A stretch of DNA of 64,000 nucleotides from BAIKAL-G1 sp943370385 (GCA_943370385.1 CALRQT020000009.1:78763-142762); one strand, 5' to 3'. Shown: positions 33,629 to 42,671, counted from the stretch's first letter. Notes: generated by a model from the sequence alone, not told the origin. Numbers and translations: made by a program.

Positions 33629-34772
33629 CTCCCCATCCCGGACCGAGGCCCCGACTAGGACCGATTCCGCATCCCTGGGCCGGTTCGTCACCGAGCTGCA
33701 GGTGCGCGGCGTTGTCGATCCCGCCATCGCCGGCAACCAGGGCCGCCGCGGCGGCGCCGGTCCCTCCGACCACCGGGCCTTAACCATCAACGGCACCACC
33801 GTGATGGTGCCCGTTTACAACGCCGTTTCCCAGGATTCCCCCTTCCAGCTCCAGCAGGACGCCAGCGGGGCCGTGGCCGTGGCGGACCGGGCTGGCGCCG
33901 GCCTGGCGGCCGTGACCGCGCCGGCGGAGCCCGCCTTTTACGGCCTCAGCACCGCCGATGGCACGCCCTACAAGGCGATCGCCCTGCTCCATGGGCGTGA
34001 TGTGCTGGCCACCACCCTGCTGCAGACCTGCATCCGCTTCCGCGACCGCAGCCAGTCCTGCCAGTTCTGCGCCATCGAGCAATCCCTCGACGATGGCCGC
34101 ACGGTGGTGCGCAAGACCCCGGCCCAGGTGGCCGAGGTGGCCGAAGCCGCCGTGCGCCTCGATGGCGTGCGCCAGCTGGTGATGACCACCGGCACCCCCA
34201 ACAGCGACGACCGGGGCGCCCGGCTGATGGCCGAAACGGCGGCGGCGGTGAAGGCCAAGGTGGCGATTCCGATCCAGGGCCAGTGCGAGCCGCCCGACGA
34301 TCCGATCTGGTATCAGCGCATGAAGGAGGCCGGCATCGACAGCCTGGGCATGCACCTGGAGGTGGTGGAGCCCGAGGTCCGGCGCCGCATCCTGCCGGGC
34401 AAGGCCGAACTCACCCTGGAGCGCTACTACGAGGCCTTCGAGCAGGCGGTGGCCGTGTTCGGGCGCGGCCAGGTGTCCACCTATTTGCTGGCGGGTCTCG
34501 GTGATAGTGCCCAGTCGTTGATTGCCTGCAGCGAGCGCCTGATTGCGATCGGCGTGTACCCCTTTGTGGTGCCGTTCGTGCCCATTGCTGGCACGCCCCT
34601 GCAACACCATCCCGCCCCGAGTACGGACTTCATGGTTGGCGTCTACGGCGCCGTGGCGGCCCTGCTGCGCGCCTCCGACATCAGCGCCGAGGCGATGGCG
34701 GCGGGCTGCGCCAAGTGCGGCGCCTGCTCGGCCCTGTCCCTGTTCGAAACCGCCCCCGATCCCCAAGCCTGA
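33621..34772 (+). CDS. radical SAM protein of the Nit1C cluster (MSMEG_0568 type)
   Basis: A 383-residue radical SAM enzyme with a GTG start inside the nitrilase end. The cluster-binding cysteines are in TCIRFRDRSQSCQFCAIE, a C-x9-C-x2-C spacing instead of the canonical C-x3-C-x2-C. The barrel continues with VMTTGTPNSDDRG and PIQGQCEPPDDPIWY. A second cysteine group, CAKCGAC, lies about 15 residues from the C-terminus and may bind an auxiliary cluster. Comparable to sll0785 of Synechocystis. The reaction is unknown; generation of the nitrile or its precursor is a reasonable guess. Confidence 0.88.
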   Translation: MADSPSRTEAPTRTDSASLGRFVTELQVRGVVDPAIAGNQGRRGGAGPSDHRALTINGTTVMVPVYNAVSQDSPFQLQQDASGAVAVADRAGAGLAAVTAPAEPAFYGLSTADGTPYKAIALLHGRDVLATTLLQTCIRFRDRSQSCQFCAIEQSLDDGRTVVRKTPAQVAEVAEAAVRLDGVRQLVMTTGTPNSDDRGARLMAETAAAVKAKVAIPIQGQCEPPDDPIWYQRMKEAGIDSLGMHLEVVEPEVRRRILPGKAELTLERYYEAFEQAVAVFGRGQVSTYLLAGLGDSAQSLIACSERLIAIGVYPFVVPFVPIAGTPLQHHPAPSTDFMVGVYGAVAALLRASDISAEAMAAGCAKCGACSALSLFETAPDPQA

Positions 34773-34816
34773 ATCCAACCCCCTAGCCCCAGCGCCTGAT
34801 CCCTGCCTGCAACCCC

Positions 34817-35473
34817 ATGTTCTTCATCGATCCCAGTAGCCACGACATCGGCCGCAGCAGCAGTTCGGCGCCGGCCGCCTTCACCCCCTCGGTGCGCTCG
34901 GGCATGGCCATCGATGCCGAGGATTTCCGCCTCTCGCCCACGGCCAGTTCCGAACGTTTCTCCTTCCATTTGCTGCGGCCGGGCGTCCCCCTGCTGGCGG
35001 AGTATTGGCAGTTGCGCAGCGCCATCTTCTGCCAGGAACAACATCTCTTTGAAGACTGTGATCGCGACGAAAAGGACGCGATCGCCTACCCGATCGCCGC
35101 CCTCAGCCATGACGCCCGCCTGGTTTCTGGCGTGCCCGGCGGCGTGGCCAGCGGCGTAGTCGGGGTGGTGCGGATCCTGGAGGAGAGCCCCCGGGTTTGG
35201 TATGGCGGCCGCCTGGGCGTTCACCCCGATTGCCGCCGCCATAACCAGATCGGCAAGGGCCTGATCTGGAAGGCGGTCACCACCGCCCATGGCTGGGGCT
35301 GTGATCGTTTTTTGGCCACGGTGCAAATTCAAAACGTGCGCTTCTTTGAGCGGCTCCATTGGCAATCCCTCAACGAGCTTGAGATCCGCGGCGTCAGCCA
35401 CCACCTGATGGAGGCCGATCTCAGCTACTACGCCCCAGCCCTGGAACGGCGCCCCGTGCTGCTGGCGGCATGA
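34817..35473 (+). CDS. GNAT-family N-acetyltransferase of the Nit1C cluster (MSMEG_0567 type)
   Basis: A 218-residue acetyltransferase-like protein. The GNAT core shows AEYWQLRSAIFCQEQHLF, VVGVVRILEESPRVWYGGRLGVHPDCRRHNQIGKGLI (the acetyl-CoA loop, variant R-x-x-x-Q-I-G-K-G) and FLATVQIQNVRFFERLHW. It corresponds to sll0786-like genes. It starts 44 bases after the radical SAM gene and overlaps the next gene by four bases (ATGA). Acyl donor and acceptor unknown. Confidence 0.87.
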   Translation: MFFIDPSSHDIGRSSSSAPAAFTPSVRSGMAIDAEDFRLSPTASSERFSFHLLRPGVPLLAEYWQLRSAIFCQEQHLFEDCDRDEKDAIAYPIAALSHDARLVSGVPGGVASGVVGVVRILEESPRVWYGGRLGVHPDCRRHNQIGKGLIWKAVTTAHGWGCDRFLATVQIQNVRFFERLHWQSLNELEIRGVSHHLMEADLSYYAPALERRPVLLAA

Positions 35474-36489
35474 CCGGCTCCGCCCCGGCCCAGCCAGCGG
35501 AGTCCCAGCCCCTAGCCCTGGAGGCCCTCGTCCAGCGGCTGAGGCTTTCGGCTGGTCTGGCGAGCAAACGCGATATCCAGGCGCCGGCAGGCCGCTTTGC
35601 CCACCAACCCTTTCCCCAGCTCGGGCCCGCCGCCGCCCTCGGCGATGACGCCGCCCTGCTGCCGGCCGTAGGAGCCCCTTTGCTGCTGGCCTGCGAAGGT
35701 CTTCACCCCGGCCTGGTGGAGGAAGACCCCTGGTTTGCTGGCTGGAGCGGGGTGTTGGTGAATCTCAGCGACATCGCCGCCATGGGCGGCAGGCCCCTGG
35801 CCCTGGTTAACAGCCTCTGGGCGGGGGACGCCTCGCCGGCTGAGGCCCTGCTGGCCGGCATGGCCCGGGCCTGTGAGGTGTTTGGCGTGCCGATGGTGGG
35901 GGGCCACACGAATTTGCACAGTCCTTACACCGCCCTCTCGGTGGCGGTGCTGGGCACGGCCCCGGGGCCGGTGCTCTCGGCCCGGGCCGCCCGGCCCGGC
36001 GATCGCTGCGTGCTGCTGGTCAACACCAGCGGTCGCTTTTATCGCCACTACCCCTTCTGGGATGGGGCCACCAGCGCCGAGCCGGCCCTGCTGCGGGCCC
36101 ACCTAGAGCTGCTGGTGCAACTGGCGGCCCAAGGCCTGGCCCACGGCGCCAAGGACATCAGCATGGGCGGCCTGGTGGGCACCGCCGTGATGTTTGCCGA
36201 GGCGGCCGGCTGCCGGCTGGAGCTGGATCTCGCTGCGATCCAGCCGCCGCCTGGGGTGGAGCTGGAGGCCTGGCTGGCCTGCTTCCCGAGTTTTGGCTTC
36301 CTGTTGGCGGTAGCCCCGTCCCAACTGGCGGCCCTGCAGGAGTGGATCGCGCCCTACCCCGACCTGCTCTGCGCCGAGATCGGTGCCTTTGCTGCTGGCG
36401 CCAGCGAGCTGGTGCTGCACCAGGGGGGGCAGCGCCACAACTTCTGGCAGGGCCAGGAGCCCCTGACCGGCTTCGGGGCCTTGGCTTAA
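35470..36489 (+). CDS. AIR-synthase-like (PurM/ThiL fold) protein of the Nit1C cluster
   Basis: A 339-residue ATP-dependent enzyme-like protein of the sll0787 type. The PurM/ThiL signature is seen in LGDDAALLPAV (metal-binding Asp-Asp), VLVNLSDIAAMGGRPLALVNSLW and VGGHTNLHSPYTALSVAVLG, with the C-terminal AKDISMGGLVGTAVMFAEA. This superfamily phosphorylates amides, carboxylates or formamidines, so it could activate a carboxylate or amide in the pathway. It has no purine genes nearby and is not PurM itself. Confidence 0.87.
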   Translation: MTGSAPAQPAESQPLALEALVQRLRLSAGLASKRDIQAPAGRFAHQPFPQLGPAAALGDDAALLPAVGAPLLLACEGLHPGLVEEDPWFAGWSGVLVNLSDIAAMGGRPLALVNSLWAGDASPAEALLAGMARACEVFGVPMVGGHTNLHSPYTALSVAVLGTAPGPVLSARAARPGDRCVLLVNTSGRFYRHYPFWDGATSAEPALLRAHLELLVQLAAQGLAHGAKDISMGGLVGTAVMFAEAAGCRLELDLAAIQPPPGVELEAWLACFPSFGFLLAVAPSQLAALQEWIAPYPDLLCAEIGAFAAGASELVLHQGGQRHNFWQGQEPLTGFGALA

Positions 36490-36617
36490 GCGGCCCTGGC
36501 CGGACTGGCGAGACGGCAGCCGCTTGGTGCGCTGCCCTGGTCGCCGCTGTCGCCATGCACACCCCGCCGGGGCCGTGGCTTCGCCACGATCGGGCCATCC
36601 TTCGCTAGGGCCAACCC

Positions 36618-36896
36618 GTGCCGGAAGTGCTGCTGACGCTGGAGTGGCCCGATGGCCAGAGCTCCGAACTCTATTCGCCTTCCACCGTGATTTACGACTA
36701 CCTGCTCCCTGGCAACAGCCTGCCGGTGGCTGAGCTGGGCCAGCGGGCCAGGGCGGCCCTGGCCGAGGCCAGCGAACGGGTGCGGGCCCGTTACGGCTTT
36801 GCTTGCACCCGCACGGATGAGGAGCAACGCCGGCTTGAACCTTGGCTGGAGAGGTTTGGTGCCGATGAGCTGGTGCACATCAGGGCTGGGGCTTGA
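36618..36896 (+). CDS. MSMEG_0570-family nitrogen-starvation protein
   Basis: A 92-residue protein, GTG start, ending the Nit1C operon. It reads PEVLLTLEWPDGQ, YSPSTVIYDYLLPGNSLPV and ARYGFACTRTDEE, the pattern of a small domain found only with these clusters. It is separated from the AIR-synthase-like gene by 128 bases. A structural or regulatory role is possible; there is no catalytic motif. Confidence 0.85.
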   Translation: MPEVLLTLEWPDGQSSELYSPSTVIYDYLLPGNSLPVAELGQRARAALAEASERVRARYGFACTRTDEEQRRLEPWLERFGADELVHIRAGA

Positions 36897-37037
36897 TTGG
36901 GGTCTGATGGGCTCCTGGGCTGGTGATGACTGGGTTCTGAGCCGGTGCTGGGCGGGGCTGGAGATGGGGCCGCCGCGGCATGCGCGCCGCTGCATCCGAG
37001 CCGCTGGATCGGCCCCGGGCGAGGGGGACCAGGTTCC

Positions 37038-38108
37038 TCACATCCCCGTGATCACCTCCCCCTCCAAAATCATGTTGAAGCGCAGCAAGTCCTCATCGTT
37101 GAGTTGCTGGCGGCTGGAGCGTTGGAAGTGGGTTTCGAGCACCTCCCGCCCCCGGGCTGCGTCCCAGCCCAGTTGGGCCAGCAGCTCGTCGCTTTGGGCC
37201 AGCAGATCCACCCGCCGTAATGGCACCGCCACGCTGGTCGGATCCGCCGGGGCCTGCAAGGGGCGCACCGCCGCCAGGTAGGCCACCAGGTCGCCGTAGC
37301 TGGTGAGGCGGCTGCGGCTGGGATGGCCGAAGGCCCGTTGCAGATAGATCGATTCTTGCTCCCGCTGCCAGCCGAGTCGTTGCAGCTGAATATCTAGGGC
37401 TGCCAGCTCATCGCTCCAGTCCTCTGGGTCTGCGGGCTGCTCTGCGGCAGCGCCAGCTCCAGGGGGGGTGGAAATGGCTGGAGTGGCTTCGCCGCTGCTC
37501 TTGGCCCCAAGGGTCAGCTGGGCCGTGTCCTCCGCTGAACGCTCAGAGGGCCCTTTGGTTTCCGGGTTTGTCTGTGCGTCGGCTGGGGCTTCGTTGGCGG
37601 CAAGGGGCTTGCTAGGCAGCGCTTTGGCAGGTTCTGGGGCACTCCCCCCGCTGGTTCCTGGCGTTGCTTGGGTTGTTAGGGCTGCTGGCAAGGGGGACGG
37701 CGGGCCCTGGGGTCGCACCGGTTTGGCTTGGGCCCCCGGTAGGGAGGGCTCCTTGCTGGGGGCCCGTTCCGGCATCAGTCCTGGGGACTCCTTTGCGGGG
37801 GCGGCTAGGGCCTGAATGGGGGTCTGGGCCTGGGCCTGACCTGGCGACGGCGCCGGGGCTGGACTTTTTACTTGGACTGGGATTTGACCGGAGCTCCTTT
37901 CTGGGCCCCGTTCTGGGCCTGGCAAGCGCGCCTGGGCTGGAGAGACGGCCAGCCGCTGCTGCAGCCGCGCCAGGGCCCGGTCCTCAGCCTCTTCGGCGTT
38001 GCCGGCTTCGCCCAGGGCGCTGCCAAGGCACTGGTCACCGTTCCAGCCCGTCACCTGTACCACCAGGCGGCCCCCTTCGGCATGGACGAGCTGGACCTGG
38101 AGCTGCAT
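37038..38108 (-). CDS. conserved cyanobacterial protein with two folded ends and a Pro/Ala-rich linker
   Basis: About 356 residues. The N-terminal 60 (MQLQVQLVHAEGGRLVVQVTGWNGDQ) look like a small beta-alpha domain. Residues 70-230 are Pro/Ala/Gly/Lys-rich and probably disordered. The C-terminal 120 contain helical blocks ELAALDIQLQRLGWQREQESIYLQRAFGHPSRSRLTSYGDLVAYL and LNDEDLLRFNMILEGEVITG-like sequence. Similar proteins occur in picocyanobacteria with no assigned role. ATG 38108 is preferred to the TTG at 38138. Convergent with the Nit1C operon and divergent from the TerC-like gene. Confidence 0.7.
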   Translation of the reverse strand: MQLQVQLVHAEGGRLVVQVTGWNGDQCLGSALGEAGNAEEAEDRALARLQQRLAVSPAQARLPGPERGPERSSGQIPVQVKSPAPAPSPGQAQAQTPIQALAAPAKESPGLMPERAPSKEPSLPGAQAKPVRPQGPPSPLPAALTTQATPGTSGGSAPEPAKALPSKPLAANEAPADAQTNPETKGPSERSAEDTAQLTLGAKSSGEATPAISTPPGAGAAAEQPADPEDWSDELAALDIQLQRLGWQREQESIYLQRAFGHPSRSRLTSYGDLVAYLAAVRPLQAPADPTSVAVPLRRVDLLAQSDELLAQLGWDAARGREVLETHFQRSSRQQLNDEDLLRFNMILEGEVITGM

Positions 38109-38178
38109 GGCGTTGGGATCGTCCCTGGGCTGGGTCAAGGCTTTCTAGAGTGGCCCCTCAGGCTGTGCTGCAGAACGA

Positions 38179-38964
38179 ATGGAAGCGCAGGCGATCCCCA
38201 CGATCACCCCCCTGATTGAGTCTGCTGACCAGTGGGGCGAAATTCTGGTGCTGCTGCCCCTGCTGGTGGCCCTGGAAGTGGTGCTTTCCGCCGACAACGC
38301 CATTGCCCTGGCGGCGATCTCCCGCGGCCTGAAGGATCCCACCCGCCAGACCCAGGCCCTCAACCTCGGCCTGGCCCTGGCCCTGGTGTTTCGCCTCGGC
38401 CTGATTGCCGCCGCCGAATGGGTGATTGATTTTTGGCCCCTGCAGTTGGCGGCCGCCGGTTACCTGCTTTGGCTGGCCACCACCAGCTTGCTCCCGCTTC
38501 TGCGAGGTGAGGCCGAGGAGGACGAGGGAGCTGCTGGCGCCGATGCCGCCGGGGACGGGGCTGGTGATGCAGGCGAGGGCCAGGCGCCCCATAACCGCGG
38601 TTTGACCTCGGTGATCGCCACCCTGGCCCTCACCGATCTGGCCTTCTCCCTCGACAGCGTCGCTGCCGCCGTGGCTGTTAGCGACCGGCTGCCCCTGGTG
38701 ATGACCGGTGCGGCGATCGGCGTGGTGGCCCTGCGGCTGACGGCGGGTCTGTTCATCCGCTGGTTGGCGGTGTTTCGCCACCTGGAGGCAGCCGGCTACC
38801 TCGCCGTGGGCCTGGTGGGAGTGCGCCTGATTGTGCGGCTGGTGGCTCCCCAGCTGGTGCCCCCCGAGTGGGTGCTGCTCAGCGTCGTGGGGCTCCTGTT
38901 TGCCTGGGGCTTTTCGGCCCGCAAGCCGACCCCGGCCGAGCCCCTCCCCCAGGCTCCCTCCTGA
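38179..38964 (+). CDS. TerC/Alx-family membrane protein
   Basis: A 261-residue protein with about seven membrane helices. The two family motifs with acidic, probably metal-binding residues are EVVLSADNAIALAAI (residues 34-48) and ALTDLAFSLDSVAAAVAVS (about 152-170). In Bacillus, TerC/Alx-type proteins take part in manganese export, and the plant homologue helps thylakoid membrane insertion. Either could apply here; manganese handling is attractive given the GDT1 pair elsewhere in the window. It overlaps the next gene by one base (TGATG). Confidence 0.88.
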   Translation: MEAQAIPTITPLIESADQWGEILVLLPLLVALEVVLSADNAIALAAISRGLKDPTRQTQALNLGLALALVFRLGLIAAAEWVIDFWPLQLAAAGYLLWLATTSLLPLLRGEAEEDEGAAGADAAGDGAGDAGEGQAPHNRGLTSVIATLALTDLAFSLDSVAAAVAVSDRLPLVMTGAAIGVVALRLTAGLFIRWLAVFRHLEAAGYLAVGLVGVRLIVRLVAPQLVPPEWVLLSVVGLLFAWGFSARKPTPAEPLPQAPS

Positions 38965-39305
38965 TGCGGGTGGAGTTACGCCAGGCCGGCTCCGGCCAGC
39001 TGCTCGAGCAGCTGGAGCTCGAGGAGGTGCCCTATCCCGGCAGGTGGCTTGAGCTGGGCGAGCGCAGTTTTCTGGTGATGCAACGGCACCACCGCTACCA
39101 GCTGCGCAATGGCCGCTATGAACTGGCCTGCGTTGCCCTGCAGGTGAAGGCCCAGCGGCAGCCGGCCGAGGCCCGCTGGTGGCAGGGGCGCTGGGTGATC
39201 GGCGATCCCAACTGCCGCTTCAATGCCCGCACGCCCCTGTTGCGCTGTGCCGTGTTGCCGGAAGGGCCCTGCCAGCGCTGCAGCCACTTCGAGCCGGTCA
39301 GCTAA
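38964..39305 (+). CDS. DUF6464-type protein
   Basis: A 113-residue protein conserved in cyanobacteria. The N-terminal half is a small beta-rich region (MRVELRQAGSGQLLEQLEL, ERSFLVMQRHHRYQL). The C-terminal half contains IGDPNCRFNARTPLLRCAV and GPCQRCSHFE, with four cysteines that could bind zinc. Function unknown. Translationally coupled to the TerC-like gene. Confidence 0.8.
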   Translation: MRVELRQAGSGQLLEQLELEEVPYPGRWLELGERSFLVMQRHHRYQLRNGRYELACVALQVKAQRQPAEARWWQGRWVIGDPNCRFNARTPLLRCAVLPEGPCQRCSHFEPVS

Positions 39306-39357
39306 GGCACCCCAAGGCGGCCTTAGCTAGGCCATTCCAGGGCCGCCCTAGGGTGGG

Positions 39358-40848
39358 TTGATCTTCACCAGGCTTGCCATCGCTCTCCTGACCCACCCCG
39401 CTCCGGGCCAGGAGCCAGGCGCCAGCCTCCAGTCCCCTTCCCTTGATCCCGCCGCCGGCGGCGCTGCCCCGCTGGCCGACTTTGAGTCGTTGGGCCTGTG
39501 TCGGCCCCTGCTGGAAGCGATTGCGGCCAAGGGGTACACCAGCCCCTCGCCGATCCAGCTGCAGTGCATCCCGGCCGTGCTCGCCGGCCATGACGTGATG
39601 GCCGCCGCCCAGACGGGCACGGGCAAGACCGCCGGCTTCACCCTGCCGATGCTGGAGCGCCTGCGCCACGGCCCCCACGCCCGCAACAACATCGTGCGGG
39701 CCCTGGTGCTCACCCCCACCCGGGAGCTGGCGGCCCAGGTGGCCGAAAGCGTGGCGGCCTACGGGAAGTTTCTTGATCTGCGCTCCGATGTGGTGTTCGG
39801 CGGCGTCAAGATCAACCCCCAGATGATGCGGCTGCGCCGGGGCGCCGATGTGCTGGTAGCCACCCCAGGCCGCCTGATGGATCTGCACCAGCAGAACGCG
39901 ATTCGGCTCGATCGGGTGGAGATCCTGGTGCTCGATGAGGCCGATCGCATGCTCGATATGGGCTTCATCCGCGATATTCAAAAAATCCTGGCCCTGATGC
40001 CGCCGAAGCGGCAAAATCTGCTGTTTTCGGCCACGTTTAACCCTTCAATCCGCAAATTGGCCACGGGCCTGTTGCACAACCCGGTGCAATTGCAGGCCAC
40101 TCCGGAAAACCGCACGGCCACATCCGTCGAGCAGGTGATGCATCCCTGCGATATGGCCCGCAAGCCCGACCTGCTGCACCACCTGATCGCCAGCAACAAC
40201 TGGCAGCAGGTGCTGGTGTTTGCCCGCACCAAGCACGGCTCCAACCGCATGGCCGAACGGCTGATCAAGGAGGGCATTGCGGCGGCGGCCATCCATGGCA
40301 ACAAGAGCCAGGGGGCCCGCACCCGGGCCCTGGCCGAATTCAAGAGCGGCGTGGTGCGGGTGCTGGTGGCCACCGACCTGGCAGCCCGCGGCATCGACAT
40401 CCAGCAGTTGCCCCATGTGGTGAATTTGGACCTGCCGAATGTGGCCGAAGACTATGTGCATCGCATCGGCCGCACCGGCCGGGCCGGCCAGAGTGGCCAT
40501 GCCATTTCCCTAGTGGCGGCCGAAGAGCACGAATTGCTGCGGGCGATTGAACGCATGATCGGCAATCCCCTGGCGCGTCAAGAGGTGCCCGGGTTTGAAC
40601 CCACCATTCTTTCGGCCCCACCCCTCGACCTCAGCGGTGGCCGGGGCAAGGGCGGCTCTCGCGGGCGCAGTGGTGGTGGTGGCGGTGGTTCCTACGGCTC
40701 CGGTGGTGGTCGGGCTGGTGGTGGCGGAGGAAGTGGTGGCGGCGGCCGTGGTGGAGCAGGGGGCGGTGCTGGAGGCAGGGCTCGGGGCCCCCGCAGTGCC
40801 GGTGGCCGGGGGGCTGAAGCACCGATCCGTCGCAGTCGTCCGGCTTAG
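39358..40848 (+). CDS. DEAD-box ATP-dependent RNA helicase (RhlE type)
   Basis: RNA remodelling helicase. Motifs in order are the Q motif GYTSPSPIQLQCIP, I AQTGTGKT, Ia PTRELAAQ, II VLDEADRMLDMGF, III FSATFNP, V VATDLAARGIDI and VI HRIGRTGRAG. The C-terminal 75 residues are a Gly/Ser/Arg-rich (RGG-like) tail that probably binds RNA non-specifically. The TTG start at 39358 is uncertain; homology begins at about residue 41. In cyanobacteria such helicases often respond to cold or redox state. 496 residues. Confidence 0.93.
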   Translation: MIFTRLAIALLTHPAPGQEPGASLQSPSLDPAAGGAAPLADFESLGLCRPLLEAIAAKGYTSPSPIQLQCIPAVLAGHDVMAAAQTGTGKTAGFTLPMLERLRHGPHARNNIVRALVLTPTRELAAQVAESVAAYGKFLDLRSDVVFGGVKINPQMMRLRRGADVLVATPGRLMDLHQQNAIRLDRVEILVLDEADRMLDMGFIRDIQKILALMPPKRQNLLFSATFNPSIRKLATGLLHNPVQLQATPENRTATSVEQVMHPCDMARKPDLLHHLIASNNWQQVLVFARTKHGSNRMAERLIKEGIAAAAIHGNKSQGARTRALAEFKSGVVRVLVATDLAARGIDIQQLPHVVNLDLPNVAEDYVHRIGRTGRAGQSGHAISLVAAEEHELLRAIERMIGNPLARQEVPGFEPTILSAPPLDLSGGRGKGGSRGRSGGGGGGSYGSGGGRAGGGGGSGGGGRGGAGGGAGGRARGPRSAGGRGAEAPIRRSRPA

Positions 40849-40855
40849 CTGATCG

Positions 40856-41908
40856 GTGCGCTTCCCTCCAACTGGGATCATCACGATCCATGCCGCCGTG
40901 CTGACGGGGCTGCTGGGAGTGGGGATGGCGCCCCCCGTGGCCCTGGCTGCCGATCCGCAGGGGGGGATGGCAATCGGGCAAGCCCAGGCCGAGGGCCCTG
41001 CTGGGCCAAACCCCCTATCTGCTGGTCCTAATCGCAGCCCGACTAGCCCTGGCCCCCAAGCCACGCCAACCCCCTGGGCTGGCACGGTGGAGCTCTATGG
41101 CCTGGCCCCGTTAAGCACCAACGGCACCGCCACGATTAGGGGCCTGAGCACCGATTTTGACCTTGACCTGGGCCAGGTGCTCCAGCCCCTCACCGCCCTT
41201 GCCAGCCTGCGCGGCAGCGTGGAATATGGCCGCCTGGGCCTGCTGACCGACCTCAGCTATCTATCCCTGCAAGGAGCCCAAGGGGTCAGCCGGGGCGGCC
41301 TCAATGCGGACGGGAGCTTTGGGCCCTTGGGCCGCAAAAGCGCCAGTGTCGCGATCGGCTCGACCTCCATCACCGCCAGCATGGGCCTGGTGCAAGGCAT
41401 CTACGACCTGGCCCTGCGCTATCGCTTCGGCGAGCGGGAATCGGCGGTGGCACGGCCCGGCAGCTTCACCGTGATCCCCTATGCCGGGGTCCGTCTTGTC
41501 AATGTGCAGTACAACCTTGGCCTGGAAGGCCAGGGTTCTGGCTCAAGCATCACCGTCACAGGTCCCAACAACAGCTTCAGCCTCAATCGTCCGGCCGGCA
41601 GCTTCACCCGCTACGGAGAGCTCAGCTCCACGGTCGCCCAACCCCTTCTGGGCTCCCAGGCCATGCTGTTCCTCTCGCCGCGGCTACGGCTGTTTGCCCG
41701 CGGCGACATCGGCGGCTTTGGCATCGACCAGCCGGAGAACCTCTCCTGGAATGCCCAAGCCGGTTTCGGTTACGCGATTGGCAACAGCACCCAGCTCAAC
41801 CTCTCCTGGCGTCTGCTCCATCTGGGTGGCAGTAACGGCGCCCTCCAACCGAACGCCTTTGATGTCAACGAAAACGGCATTGAGGCGGGCGTGAAGGTCT
41901 TTTTCTAA
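40856..41908 (+). CDS. outer-membrane beta-barrel-like protein
   Basis: A 350-residue exported protein (GTG start) with a signal peptide (AVLTGLLGVGMAPPVALAA), a Gly/Pro/Asn-rich linker and then alternating beta strands such as GTVELYGLAPLS, RLGLLTDLSYLSLQ and GYAIGNSTQLNLSWRLLHL. The terminal residue is Phe (VKVFF), the usual outer-membrane insertion signal. I do not recognise a named subfamily; it resembles porin-like OMP-b-barrel proteins. It follows the helicase by seven bases and may share its transcript. Confidence 0.75.
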   Translation: MRFPPTGIITIHAAVLTGLLGVGMAPPVALAADPQGGMAIGQAQAEGPAGPNPLSAGPNRSPTSPGPQATPTPWAGTVELYGLAPLSTNGTATIRGLSTDFDLDLGQVLQPLTALASLRGSVEYGRLGLLTDLSYLSLQGAQGVSRGGLNADGSFGPLGRKSASVAIGSTSITASMGLVQGIYDLALRYRFGERESAVARPGSFTVIPYAGVRLVNVQYNLGLEGQGSGSSITVTGPNNSFSLNRPAGSFTRYGELSSTVAQPLLGSQAMLFLSPRLRLFARGDIGGFGIDQPENLSWNAQAGFGYAIGNSTQLNLSWRLLHLGGSNGALQPNAFDVNENGIEAGVKVFF

Positions 41909-41936
41909 GGGGACAAATTGGTGTCACCTTCTAAGG

Positions 41937-42671
41937 CTAGGGCGTTGTGACTAGCATCCTGGAAGATTGCATTTGGGCCAAAATAGAGGCCCCCCGGTCC
42001 CAGGCACAGCGGCGGGCCAGCAGTTCTAAATCATCAAACCAACTGGTTTTGGTCATCTGGCCGCCATGGAGGCGAATGTGATACACGTAGGCATCAATCA
42101 CTAGCCCTGGCGCCAGGCTGGTGACGGCCATCATCATGCCGATGTCTTCCCCCTGGGGTAGGCCCATCCAGCCGCCGGCCCGTTTGAGCAGGTTGGCCTG
42201 CACCAGCAGGGTGGTGGGACCCAGGGGAATCGGGTGGTGGGGGCTGGGCCAGGCCTGCCAGATGGCGCCTGGAGAACAGAATCCTGCCGGCATGATTTCC
42301 GGATCAACGCTGTCATCGTCGGTGCAATAGCCCGCCGCCCAGAGGGCCCCGGGTTCGCCGTGAATCGCCTCCAGCCGGCGATCGATCGAATGGGGATGGA
42401 GCCAGTCGTCGTCATCGGCGCTGGTGATCCAGTCGCCCTGGGCCACCACAAGGCCCAGGTTGCGGGCCGCCGCCTGGCCGATCGGCCGGGGACTGTTGAT
42501 GATCGTGGCTTGTCCGGCCAGCTCCGCCGGAATGGCCGCCCCGGGATTGCCATCGACCACGATCACATGCTCAACCGGGCAGCGGTTGCGGCTCAGGCTT
42601 TGGTTGAGTTCCACCAGCATGCCCACCCGGTCCGGCAGCAGCCTGGTTGGCGTGATCACACTGACGGTCAT
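41937..42671 (-). CDS. family 2 glycosyltransferase
   Basis: A 244-residue GT-A enzyme. The start is VSVITPTRLLPDRVGML, followed by VIVVDGNPGA, ARNLGLVVAQGDWITSADDDDWLHP (metal-binding DDDD at about residues 87-90) and GEDIGMMMAV. It lacks membrane helices and is short, so probably a peripheral enzyme for surface polysaccharide or glycan. It lies alone, convergent with the beta-barrel protein gene. Confidence 0.8.
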   Translation of the reverse strand: MTVSVITPTRLLPDRVGMLVELNQSLSRNRCPVEHVIVVDGNPGAAIPAELAGQATIINSPRPIGQAAARNLGLVVAQGDWITSADDDDWLHPHSIDRRLEAIHGEPGALWAAGYCTDDDSVDPEIMPAGFCSPGAIWQAWPSPHHPIPLGPTTLLVQANLLKRAGGWMGLPQGEDIGMMMAVTSLAPGLVIDAYVYHIRLHGGQMTKTSWFDDLELLARRCAWDRGASILAQMQSSRMLVTTP

